In this document: one piece after another, positions 1-5,795 of the stretch
How the letters are laid out: each line of letters starts with the position of its first letter
Position numbering within the stretch: position 1 is the first letter of the stretch
Origin: G963674505 sp964575975
Lineage (GTDB): Bacteria; Desulfobacterota; Desulfobacteria; Desulfobacterales; SKZT01
Direction: 5' to 3'
Assembly (NCBI GenBank): GCA_964575975.1
Contig: CAZNTU010000224.1
Location: forward strand, 1 to 9,184
DNA: 9,184 bases
Notes under the pieces: model-generated
What the model was told of the DNA's origin: nothing
The model's input: the letters and a program-made list of their open reading frames with translations, nothing else
Databases searched by the model: none
Program-made: the position numbers and the translations under genes

Positions 1-47
1 AGGGGGGTGTCGATGCGCCATGTTCGATCCATTGTTCACCGGAAACA

Positions 48-74
48 ACACCCCCTAGCCCCCCTCAAGGGGGG
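48..74. repeat. C/G-run hairpin, probable dispersed intergenic repeat
   Basis: A run of six C (59-64) and a run of six G (69-74), separated by TCAA, can fold into a 6-bp stem. A further C-run (51-55, in ACACCCCCT) can pair with the G-run at the left edge (AGGGGGGTGT, 1-10), so a larger structure may extend beyond the window. The form CCCCTAG-CCCCCC-TCAA-GGGGGG is like short intergenic repeats I recall from many environmental genomes; that is memory, not a search. No T-tract follows on the plus strand, so it is not a clear terminator. Confidence 0.4.
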
Positions 75-224
75 AATTGCGACCCGACCGCACAAGGTCG
101 AAATATTTCAATTGGTTGCGGCTTATGTTTACGATGTCAAGTTAGATACAAGGCGATAGGCTTTAGATTTTTAGCTTAAACTTATTACCTGACGAATATC
201 GAATGACAAATATCGAATATCGAA
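75..224. other. Non-coding leader, no clear gene or promoter
   Basis: I see no convincing coding frame here. A small hairpin (CGACC, 85-89, with GGTCG, 96-100) and the palindrome GAAATATTTC (100-109) are visible, and the right half (about 193-222) carries degenerate repeats of GAATATCGA / AAATATCGA. The promoter of the rfbB-pyrF genes should lie in this stretch or inside the tandem array after it, but no -35/-10 pair at good spacing can be picked with confidence. Confidence 0.4.
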
Positions 225-292
225 CAACCAATCAACCAATAACCAATCAACCAATAACCAATCAACCAATAACCAATCAACCAATAACCAAT
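225..292. repeat. 15-bp tandem repeat array (4 exact copies plus a partial)
   Basis: The unit CAACCAATAACCAAT is repeated exactly four times (233-247, 248-262, 263-277, 278-292), preceded by the first 8 bases of the unit (225-232) and followed by decayed copies (AACGAAT AACC, 293-303). Each unit is an 8-mer CAACCAAT plus a 7-mer AACCAAT. The plus strand has no G throughout the array, so the strands are strongly asymmetric. It ends about 15 bp before the rfbB ribosome-binding site, so copy-number change would alter the leader of that gene. Exact copies suggest recent slippage. Confidence 0.9.
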
Positions 293-318
293 AACGAATA
301 ACCACCAGGGAACAAAAC

Positions 319-1380
319 ATGAAAAACATCTTGGTCACGGGAGGATGCGGTTTCATCGGGTCGAATTTCATACGGTATCTCCTGTCCTCGCCCGATTTCG
401 AAGACGGCATGCGGATTGTAAATGTGGACAAGCTCACCTATGCGGGATGCCGGGAAAGCGTGGATGGTTTGGAAAAGTTCGGGGGCGGCCGGTACGAATT
501 CGTCCAGGCGGACATTTGCGACGGTTCCGAAATGGAACGGATTTTCGACCTTTACGAAATCGACACGGTCTGCCATTTCGCGGCCGAGTCCCACGTGGAT
601 CGTTCCATCGTCGAGCCCGACGCGTTCGTCCGTACCAACATCCTCGGTACGTTTACGCTCCTGGAGGCGTTTAGAAAGAGAAAGGACCGGATGGTCCTGT
701 TCCATCACGTGAGCACTGACGAGGTATTCGGCTCGCTTGGCAGATTCGGCCATTTCACGGAAAAGACGCCGTACGCCCCCAACAGCCCCTACTCCGCCTC
801 GAAAGCGTCCTCGGACCACTTGGTGAGGGCTTTCTTCCACACCTATTCCATCCCGACCACCCTTTCCAACTGCTCCAACAACTATGGTCCGTACCAATAC
901 CCGGAAAAATTGATTCCTCTGATCGTTCTGAACGCCTGGGAGGGAAAGAAGCTTCCCGTCTACGGCAAAGGTTTGAACGTCAGGGACTGGCTCTACGTCG
1001 AGGACCACTGCCGCGGGATATGGCAAATCATGAAGAACGGAAGGCGAGGGGAAACCTACAACATCGGCGGGGATTGCGAAAGGCGCAATATCGACGTGGT
1101 AAGGAAAATCTGCGCTATTTTGGACGGCATGGAACCGTTGCCGAACGGAATGTCCAGGGAGGAACTGATCGAGTTCGTGGACGACAAAAAGCTTCGGCCC
1201 GGCCACGACTACCGTTACGCCATCGATTTTTCCAAAATCCAGGTGGAACTCGGGTGGTCCCCGGAAGAGAGCTTCGAGACGGGGCTCGAAAAAACGGTAA
1301 GGTGGTATTTGGAAAATCCGGGATGGGTGGGGATGGTGCGGAAAAAGTGCCACGAGTGGATCTGTCGGCACTATGGGTGA
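319..1380 (+). CDS. rfbB: dTDP-glucose 4,6-dehydratase
   Basis: This enzyme converts dTDP-D-glucose to dTDP-4-keto-6-deoxy-D-glucose with bound NAD+, the second step towards dTDP-L-rhamnose and other deoxysugars of LPS, capsule or glycoproteins; it acts in the cytosol. The 353 residues match the usual length of this extended short-chain dehydrogenase family. Visible are the N-terminal NAD-binding glycine motif TGGCGFIGS (7-15), AAESHVDRS (88-96), the catalytic Thr-Asp-Glu (133-135, in STDEVFGS), the YxxxK pair Tyr158/Lys162, and the substrate-side motifs RDWLYVEDH (222-230) and LRPGHDYRYAID (292-303). The start at 319 has an AGGG 8 nt upstream. The genes rfbA, rfbC and rfbD are not adjacent, so partners must lie elsewhere. 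pyrF follows after 11 bp. The assignment is secure; a paralogue with another nucleotide-sugar specificity cannot be wholly excluded. Confidence 0.95.
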   Translation: MKNILVTGGCGFIGSNFIRYLLSSPDFEDGMRIVNVDKLTYAGCRESVDGLEKFGGGRYEFVQADICDGSEMERIFDLYEIDTVCHFAAESHVDRSIVEPDAFVRTNILGTFTLLEAFRKRKDRMVLFHHVSTDEVFGSLGRFGHFTEKTPYAPNSPYSASKASSDHLVRAFFHTYSIPTTLSNCSNNYGPYQYPEKLIPLIVLNAWEGKKLPVYGKGLNVRDWLYVEDHCRGIWQIMKNGRRGETYNIGGDCERRNIDVVRKICAILDGMEPLPNGMSREELIEFVDDKKLRPGHDYRYAIDFSKIQVELGWSPEESFETGLEKTVRWYLENPGWVGMVRKKCHEWICRHYG

Positions 1381-1391
1381 AAAGAGGAGAA

Positions 1392-2108
1392 ATGAAGAGA
1401 GGCAAGGATTACATCGTATTTGCGCTGGACGTGTCCACGGTGGCGGAGGCGAAGGATTTCTCGCGGATGCTGGCGGGACGGGTCGCCATGTTCAAGATCG
1501 GACTGGAGCTGTTTATAAAGGCCGGTCCCGAAATCGTGAAAACCGTGAAGGATCTTTCCGGAGCGGGCGTTTTTCTGGACTTGAAGCTTCACGACATTCC
1601 CGCCACGGTGGCGAGGGCCATGAAGGTTGCGGCGGGCTTGGGAGTCGATCTGGCCACGGTCCATTGCGGGGAATCAGAAAGAATGCTCGAAGCCGCCGTC
1701 GAAGCGAGCGAGGGCAGGGTGGGGGTCCTGGGCGTGACGGTCTTGACCAGCGTGTCAACGAAGGATATCGCGGCCGCCGGGTTCAAGGACGAATATTCGT
1801 CGAATTTGAACGGACTCGTCGTAAAAAGGGCCGCCATGGCGAAACGGGCCGGATGCGCCGGCGTGGTCTGCTCCGGACTGGAAGCCAAGGAAATGAAAAA
1901 CCGGTTCGGCAGTGATTTCCTGGCGGTCACGCCCGGAATACGACCCGCATGGGAGTTGTCCTCGGCGGACGACCAGCGCCGAGTGGCCACCCCGGCATCC
2001 GCCGCGAGGGATGGCGCCGATTTTTTGGTGATCGGAAGACCTATCCGCGACGCGGCGAACCCTGCCGAGGCGGCAACGAAAATAGCGGAAGAAATCGAAA
2101 AACGGTGA
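1392..2108 (+). CDS. pyrF: Orotidine 5'-phosphate decarboxylase
   Basis: This enzyme decarboxylates OMP to UMP, the last step of de novo pyrimidine synthesis, in the cytosol. The protein has 238 residues, typical of the short bacterial form. Signature elements run in order: FALDV (10-14), FKIG with Lys35, the catalytic D63-x-K65-x-x-D68 motif in FLDLKLHDIP, VTPGIRP (179-185), DQRR (194-197), and the phosphate-binding VIGRPI (213-218, Arg216). The reading frame is open upstream into rfbB, but the ATG at 1392 is chosen because a purine-rich AAAGAGGAG (1381-1389) lies just before it and the family starts here. The 11-bp gap to rfbB suggests cotranscription. The segment after strand 4 reads TVHCGE rather than the more common TVHASGG, a small variation that leaves all key residues in place. 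Confidence 0.96.
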   Translation: MKRGKDYIVFALDVSTVAEAKDFSRMLAGRVAMFKIGLELFIKAGPEIVKTVKDLSGAGVFLDLKLHDIPATVARAMKVAAGLGVDLATVHCGESERMLEAAVEASEGRVGVLGVTVLTSVSTKDIAAAGFKDEYSSNLNGLVVKRAAMAKRAGCAGVVCSGLEAKEMKNRFGSDFLAVTPGIRPAWELSSADDQRRVATPASAARDGADFLVIGRPIRDAANPAEAATKIAEEIEKR

Positions 2109-2138
2109 CAAAAAAACATAAAGCACAATTTTCGCAAT

Positions 2139-3413
2139 ATGATTGATCGACGGCAATACAAAATCGGATGGCTCATTGACGGTTCGGGAGGCCCCGCGAC
2201 GAAAAACGTTTTAATCGAAGTCCGAAACGGCCTAATAGAGACCGTAGTCGAACACCCGGAAAAGCCTGATCTTGTCGGCGAACGGGAACGGAAGAACAAC
2301 CGTCGCGAAGCGGAAACGGTCGATCTGTCCGAATACACGGTCATGCCCGCCCTCATGGATTGCCACGTCCATCTTTTCATGTCCGGGACCTCCGACATGG
2401 AGATCAGGCGTCGGCAGCTGGAAGCGGAGTACGAGGAAATCGAACCGGTGATTTCCGGGCATGTCGAGGATCACCTGGCAAGCGGCGTCGCGGCCGTTCG
2501 CGACGGCGCGGATCGGTTGGGCCACGCCATGCGCTACAGGGATTCGAATCCGAACATGCGAAACACTCCGCTTCGGATCAAAGTCGCCGGCAGGGCTTGG
2601 AACCGCCCCGACCGGTACGGAAAGCTCATCGGTCGCTCCCCGGAGAAGGGGCGGACCCTTGCCGAGGCCATCGGGAACGACTTGAAAAATCTTTCCCCGC
2701 GAAGACCCGACCACGTGAAAATCGTCAATTCGGGAATCAACAGCCTCAAGCATTTCGGCAAACAAACCCCGCCCCAGTTCGATTTGCGTGAGATGAAGGA
2801 AGCGGTGGAGGTCTCCGGCGCGAACGGCCTTCCCGTGATGGTCCACGCGAACGGGGTGGAACCGGCGAAAATCGCGGTGGAAGCAGGCTGCCGGTCCATA
2901 GAGCACGGCTTTTTCCTAGGCGGGGACAATTTGAAGCGCATGGCGGATCGGGAGACATTTTGGGTTCCCACGGCATGCACCATGAAGGGCTACGCGGAAA
3001 CTTTGGACCCGGAAAGCCCCGAAGCCGCAGCCGCCTTGAAATACTTGGAACACCAAGTGGAACAGATGGCGATGGGAAGGGAACTGGGCGTGACCATGGC
3101 GGTCGGAACCGACGCCGGAAGCATGGGCGTGCATCACGGAAAAGCGGTATTGGAGGAACTGATGCTTTTCGTCCGGGCCGGGTTCGGTTTGGAAGAGGCG
3201 ATATCCTGCGCGACCGCGAAAGCCGCCCTCCTCATGGCCATCGAAACCCTTGGAGAACTCCGCTCCGGAAAGGAAGCCGCGTTCATCGCCGTAAAGGGCC
3301 GTCCCGAAAACCTCCTGGCGAATCTCCGGAATTCGATGGCGGACATCCCGCAGAAGCCCTTGGATTCCCGTTTTCGCGGGAATGGCGATAAAAACTTGAT
3401 TATCGGGTTTTGA
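2139..3413 (+). CDS. Metal-dependent amidohydrolase, C-terminus altered by a repeat
   Basis: This 424-residue protein belongs to the amidohydrolase superfamily (imidazolonepropionase / Xaa-Pro dipeptidase-like branch), cytosolic enzymes that cleave amide or ring C-N bonds with one or two metal ions. The metal ligands are all visible: H76 and H78 in DCHVHL, K194 (VKIVNSG, the likely carboxylated lysine), H236 (VMVHANG), H256 (IEHG) and D325 (GTDAGS). Residues 1-70 form the small beta-sandwich start (GWLIDGSGGPATKNVLIEV). The substrate cannot be told from sequence. The 3' end is odd: after ENLLANLRNS the usual last strand (of the type xIxxVYxxGxxV) is missing and the last 22 or so residues, including LDSRFRGNGDK, are translated from a dispersed palindromic repeat. 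The start ATG has no good Shine-Dalgarno; it may depend on coupling to pyrF 30 bp upstream. Confidence 0.85.
   Translation: MIDRRQYKIGWLIDGSGGPATKNVLIEVRNGLIETVVEHPEKPDLVGERERKNNRREAETVDLSEYTVMPALMDCHVHLFMSGTSDMEIRRRQLEAEYEEIEPVISGHVEDHLASGVAAVRDGADRLGHAMRYRDSNPNMRNTPLRIKVAGRAWNRPDRYGKLIGRSPEKGRTLAEAIGNDLKNLSPRRPDHVKIVNSGINSLKHFGKQTPPQFDLREMKEAVEVSGANGLPVMVHANGVEPAKIAVEAGCRSIEHGFFLGGDNLKRMADRETFWVPTACTMKGYAETLDPESPEAAAALKYLEHQVEQMAMGRELGVTMAVGTDAGSMGVHHGKAVLEELMLFVRAGFGLEEAISCATAKAALLMAIETLGELRSGKEAAFIAVKGRPENLLANLRNSMADIPQKPLDSRFRGNGDKNLIIGF
3364..3383. repeat. dRS3-form palindromic repeat (ATTCCC-N8-GGGAAT)
   Basis: ATTCCCGTTTTCGCGGGAAT fits the 20-bp form ATTCCC-N8-GGGAAT exactly; the arms actually pair over 7 bp (ATTCCCG / CGGGAAT) around TTTTCG. 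In Neisseria this form is called dRS3 and is a phage integration site; similar sequences, translated as DSRFRGN, are scattered in many other proteobacterial genomes (established from memory, not searched). Here it lies inside the last codons of the amidohydrolase gene. Confidence 0.75.
3386..3411 (+). terminator. Weak stem-loop with short T-run at the amidohydrolase stop
   Basis: CGATAA (3386-3391) and TTATCG (3400-3405) can form a 6-bp AT-rich stem with an 8-nt loop, followed by GG and four T (3408-3411) that run into the stop codon. This could help end the rfbB-pyrF-amidohydrolase transcript, perhaps together with the palindrome just before it, but the stem is weak and the T-run short. Confidence 0.25.
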
Positions 3414-3470
3414 CGTTCACGGCCGGTCGATTCTATTCCGCATAAAAGGCGTCGAATTGTTCGATGTCGG

Positions 3471-3899
3471 TCATTCCAGATATCCCTTTGCTCTGGAGAT
3501 TTCCGGATTTGGAAACAAACCCATGCCTGTTTTCAAGTTGCCGAAACCGAATTTGCGGTAAAAACCTTGTTTCCCCGGCGCAACGAATATCAGAACGGGA
3601 GCGCTTTTCGGCAATTTCTCCAAAAGCGCTTCCAAAATCGATTTGCCGACTCCTTGATTCTGGAATTCGGGCAATACGACTACATCGTAAATGGCCGATT
3701 GGTATTGACCGTCTGAAATAGCGCGTCCAAAGCCGATGATTTTCCGCTCGGCATATGCGGAACAGACCGTGTGGCTGTTTTCTGCCGCAACCTTCAATTT
3801 TTCGGGTTCGCGGGCGCCGAGGGGCGCAAGTCGGAATATTTCGCACAATGCCACCCAATCAATGCCTTCGGTTCCGTATTTGATGGATATGTTCATCAT
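3471..3899 (-). CDS. GNAT-family N-acetyltransferase, likely integron cassette gene
   Basis: This 142-residue protein is a GCN5-related N-acetyltransferase, a soluble enzyme moving acetyl from acetyl-CoA to an amine; the substrate is unknown. The acetyl-CoA pyrophosphate loop is clear in motif A, VVVLPEFQNQGVGKSIL (73-89, with Q-N-Q-G-V-G at 80-85), and the C-terminal motif B region FYRKFGF (113-119) is present. The start is the first of two ATGs, with AGGAAG 5 nt upstream (8 nt from the second). The gene is visibly more A+T-rich than its neighbours, is on the opposite strand to the rfbB group, and begins 13 nt after an attC-like site in the orientation expected of a cassette. I could not find a matching attC after its stop. 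In other genomes such cassette acetyltransferases sometimes modify antibiotics or toxins; nothing here shows that. Confidence 0.85.
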   Translation of the reverse strand: MMNISIKYGTEGIDWVALCEIFRLAPLGAREPEKLKVAAENSHTVCSAYAERKIIGFGRAISDGQYQSAIYDVVVLPEFQNQGVGKSILEALLEKLPKSAPVLIFVAPGKQGFYRKFGFGNLKTGMGLFPNPEISRAKGYLE

Positions 3900-3912
3900 A
3901 CTTTCTTCCTGC

Positions 3913-3995
3913 GTCGAACTACGACCAGGCGAGCGGACGGCCTTGCGGAGCGGCAGCGGAGCATGTCCCGGTCCGACTCGACCGAGGGGTTGGCG
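3913..3995 (-). other. attC-like integron recombination site
   Basis: Read on the minus strand, an 83-bp imperfect inverted repeat has attC layout. The outer boxes are CGCCAAC (3995-3989, 5 of 7 to RYYYAAC) and GTTCGAC (3919-3913, 6 of 7 to GTTRRRY). Inside, GGTCGAGTCGGACCGG pairs with CCGTCCGCTCGCC over 13 bp with three single unpaired bases, all on the upstream arm, where attC sites carry their extrahelical bases. The spacers between boxes and stem are 5 and 8 nt. The GNAT gene's ATG follows the GTT box by 13 nt. No integrase or second site is visible, so it would be an isolated or relic site. The core boxes are imperfect, hence medium confidence. Confidence 0.5.
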
Positions 3996-4089
3996 GCCAG
4001 CGGCTGTTTTTCAAGCACCCTAAAGCGTCCTTGCCGATTTCGGTACGGCTTTTTGGTTATTTTGCCTGCGCAGAAGAAAAATTTATTTT
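3996..4089. other. Short unassigned stretch between attC-like site and IS end
   Basis: These 94 bp should, if the attC reading is right, be the 3' end of the preceding cassette, cut by the insertion sequence. On the minus strand one frame stays open (NKFFFCAGKITKKPYRN and on through the attC-like site) but it is short, starts inside the IS and resembles nothing I recognise, so I do not call a gene. Confidence 0.3.
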
Positions 4090-4926
4090 GGCTCATGTTA
4101 TGTTTCAGGGTCTTATTTGACAAGCAACTCAATCAGTGAATGAAGCGGCGCTTTTCCTCTTTTCCCGACATTGTGGACGAACCCGAAAAAGCCAAGGTAG
4201 AAAGGAAGCTTTTCCCGCGAAATCCCCCGATGCGGGCGCAACCAGCCTCCCGGCAGCGACCGGAAGCCTTCCGTCGCGTTCGCGCGGACTTCGCGGAAGC
4301 CGTCCCCGTCGTCGTCTCTGGCGCGCCCGCCGTCCCCGTGGTTCACGCTTTCGTGCCCGCAGCCCCGTTCGTCCAGCCGGTCGTATATGCCGTCCTCGTC
4401 GGTGCAGATCGGAGTCCCCGGCGCTGCGGCGGCTTTCGTCAAAGGCTCGGGTCGCCTGCCGGTCGTTGTCGAGCATCCGAATCGCCGCGTCTCCGCCGCG
4501 CCGGATCGTTCCGAGGACGGGAGGCTTCTCTTTTTCGAGCGTGCCGCGGCCCCGCGCCCCTGGCGATCTGCTCGCTGGAAAGGTTCAATCCCATGAAAGA
4601 AAGGCACGGTATCCAGACTTTGAAGGGTTGATGGCGGCTCGCAAAAACAGTGCCTGTCAGGTCGTCGAACCTTTTCCCGCAGTCCTTGCACTCGTAGCGC
4701 CGCCTCGCGGGCTCCTTGTCGTCGCAGCCTCTCTTGATCGCACGCCTGGAATCGCAAAACGGACGCTGCCTGCCTTCGGGCCGGCGCAATTCGCGCACCG
4801 TGTCGTAACATTGAGCATCGTCAATCAAGCCTTTTATGTTTACCCGCACTAGTCGGGCTCCTTTAAGGGCGTTGCTAAACCAAGGTTTCCATTAACATAC
4901 TACGACCCTGAAACCAAACATGAGCC
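4090..4926 (-). mobile_element. Decayed IS1595-family insertion sequence
   Basis: An 837-bp element is bounded by 26-bp imperfect terminal inverted repeats (4090-4115 and 4901-4926) that both begin GGCTCATGTT, share TTTCAGGGTC, and differ at 3 of 26 positions (11, 12 and 24). Inside is one transposase remnant on the minus strand whose stop codon lies within the left repeat. The family makes 8-bp target duplications, but the flanks differ (TTTATTTT on the left, TACTTCAG on the right), so the duplication has decayed or one flank was rearranged after insertion. The size is about 200 bp less than a complete relative of this type, which fits the deletion seen in the transposase. Confidence 0.85.
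4113..4849 (-). pseudogene. IS1595-family transposase, deleted and frameshifted
   Basis: Three frames together rebuild one transposase. Frame 1 (GTG at 4849 to about 4562, 96 codons) has the zinc-ribbon start, with the second knuckle CKDC (54-57) kept but the first Cys of the first knuckle replaced by Arg (RPFC), then FDDLTGTVF and FMGLNLSSEQIA. Near 4561 the sequence jumps to frame 2 (ARGRGTLEKEKPPV..., 4557-4447, 37 codons), losing about 65 codons that in relatives include the first catalytic Asp. Near 4446 a small indel moves to frame 3 (4445-4116, 110 codons), with the second Asp in CTDEDGIYD and the Glu in NATEGF still present, ending SLIELLVK. AAAGGAG lies 8 nt before the GTG. The product cannot be an active DDE transposase. 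The comparison with relatives is from memory of the family. Confidence 0.88.
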
Positions 4927-4973
4927 TACTTCAGATTTTTTCATTTTTTCCTATGGGGGAGGTGAATCGTTAC
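4927..4973 (-). mobile_element. Possible outer tip of an IS66-type element
   Basis: On the minus strand this 47-bp piece begins GTAACGATTCACCTCCCCC (4973-4955). GTAA is the usual outermost sequence of IS66-family ends. It is followed by AGGAAAAA and an ATG (4942-4940) opening MKKSEV, a plausible start of the small first gene of such elements, before the IS1595 end cuts in. The homology of the DruA-like gene stops just at the GTAA. This is a short, suggestive match only. Confidence 0.35.
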
Positions 4974-5490
4974 CGACTACCGCCCTGGCCGCGCCGGCGA
5001 AAAGAGCGCACCCGAGCAACCCGTCGCGGCATCGGAAAAAATAGCGCATGCGGCAGCCGAAAGGCTTGCAGGCCCCCAAATAGTGGTAGCGCGACATGCA
5101 ATCCTCGAACAGCGACCTCGCCTTCCCGCCCTCCGCCGCCTCCACCTCGATTTCCCCCAGGTCCTTCAATCGACCCTCGATCCGGCCCCGGCAAAGCTCC
5201 TCGACGCCGGAGTCGGGCCTGGAAACGGCCTCCCTCGCGCTTGCGATCTTCCGCTTTTCGGGCAGCGACAGCAATCCGGCGGATTCCAGTTTCACGAGAA
5301 GGGCCAGGCACGCGTCTCTTTTGCTCCGGCCCGAGGCCGTGCGCCATTCCAGGTGCTCCCCGATCGTTTCGGCCAGCTCGGTCAGGCTCAGTTTCGGAAA
5401 AAGGCCGACCGTTTCCCTGATTCGTTCGATATCCGCAGCCGAAATCCGTCGTCCGCAATGTATCAGTCCGTTCTTTTCAATACGTTTCAT
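4951..5490 (-). pseudogene. DruA-like (DUF4338) protein gene, 3'-truncated
   Basis: The 179-residue reading frame has the N-terminal part of a DUF4338 protein, the family that includes DruA of the Druantia anti-phage system: CGRRISAADIERIRE (12-26), LFPKLSLTELA (30-40), a ...EHLEWRTASGRSKRDACL segment (45-62), and the conserved HYLG (136-139). Family members usually run to about 290 residues or more; here similarity stops after CALFAGAARAV and the frame ends in GNDSPPP, read from foreign sequence beginning at 4973. The ATG at 5490 is preferred over a GTG at 5523 because AAGGGAG precedes it and family members start near here. No other Druantia genes (druB-E) are nearby, and stand-alone DUF4338 genes are common, often near mobile DNA. 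It is probably non-functional; a short stable domain cannot be excluded. Confidence 0.65.
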
Positions 5491-5795
5491 AACGCGCCGT
5501 CTCCCTTTTCGAATTCGCGACACAAAAGTGGTTCGACGCTAACGTATCAAATTTTGAAATCCGCGTCTATGTTTTTTTGCGACGAATTTTTCGGCGCGCG
5601 CTCCGAGTCGCGCCGTCCGAGGCGTTCTGTGTGATATGCGTCAGAGCTGATTGCCGTTGCTTTTTCGTGCGAATTCAGGCTAGATGTCCATAATAGGAAA
5701 AAACTCTGGCGAATCATTCGAGCCGCGCCAACGGGTAAGGCGAAGCTCGAAATGGAACAAACTTTCCATGGTTTGCATCAGGAAAGGCAAAACGC
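5491..5795. other. Intergenic region upstream of polA and the DruA-like gene
   Basis: This roughly 300-bp divergent region should hold promoters for polA (plus) and the DruA-like gene (minus). No convincing -35/-10 pair stands out. It contains a GC-rich hairpin (CGGCGCG, 5592-5598, with CGCGCCG, 5609-5615, 10-nt loop) without a T-tract on either side, and a two-part hairpin at 5718-5750 in the polA leader. I see no gene in it. Confidence 0.4.
5718..5750 (+). promoter_or_regulatory. Two-part hairpin in the polA leader
   Basis: TCGAGC (5718-5723) pairs with GCTCGA (5745-5750); inside it CGCC (5726-5729) pairs with GGCG (5739-5742) across a 9-nt loop AACGGGTAA, with a 2x2 internal loop CG/AA between the stems. 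It ends 45 nt before the polA ATG, leaving the ribosome-binding site free. It matches no riboswitch I know, and its role is unknown. Confidence 0.35.

Noticed and set aside
225..292. The direct repeats as a CRISPR array
   Set aside because: The 15-bp units are joined head to tail with no spacers, and no cas gene is in the window.
277..1371. A 364-codon open frame antisense to rfbB
   Set aside because: It is the mirror of a well-supported gene in GC-rich codons, and its translation has no recognisable motif.
3414..3470. A second attC after the GNAT stop codon
   Set aside because: ATCGAAC resembles a left-hand box, but no GTT-type box or complementary arms follow before the amidohydrolase gene.
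3433..3858. A 141-codon minus-strand frame overlapping the GNAT gene
   Set aside because: The GNAT motifs lie wholly in the other frame, which has a ribosome-binding site. The tail (MTDIEQFDAFYAE) just after the GNAT stop looked protein-like, raising the idea of a frameshifted C-terminal extension, but GNAT similarity already reaches a normal end.
3896..4132. A 78-codon minus-strand frame from the IS end through the attC-like site
   Set aside because: It starts inside the IS terminal repeat and reads through a palindrome; open frames through such GC-rich sites are common and no family match is evident.
4136..4852. A 238-codon plus-strand frame across the IS
   Set aside because: The minus strand carries the recognisable transposase pieces; the plus frame is Arg/Ser/Pro-rich shadow.
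5538..5544. GTTAGCG on the minus strand before the DruA-like gene as a second attC right-hand box
   Set aside because: No matching AAC box or paired stem lies within 60-140 nt upstream, so the layout fails.
5592..5615. GC-rich hairpin as a terminator
   Set aside because: A 7-bp stem is present, but the T-run precedes it on the plus strand and becomes an A-run after it on the minus strand, which is wrong for termination in both directions.
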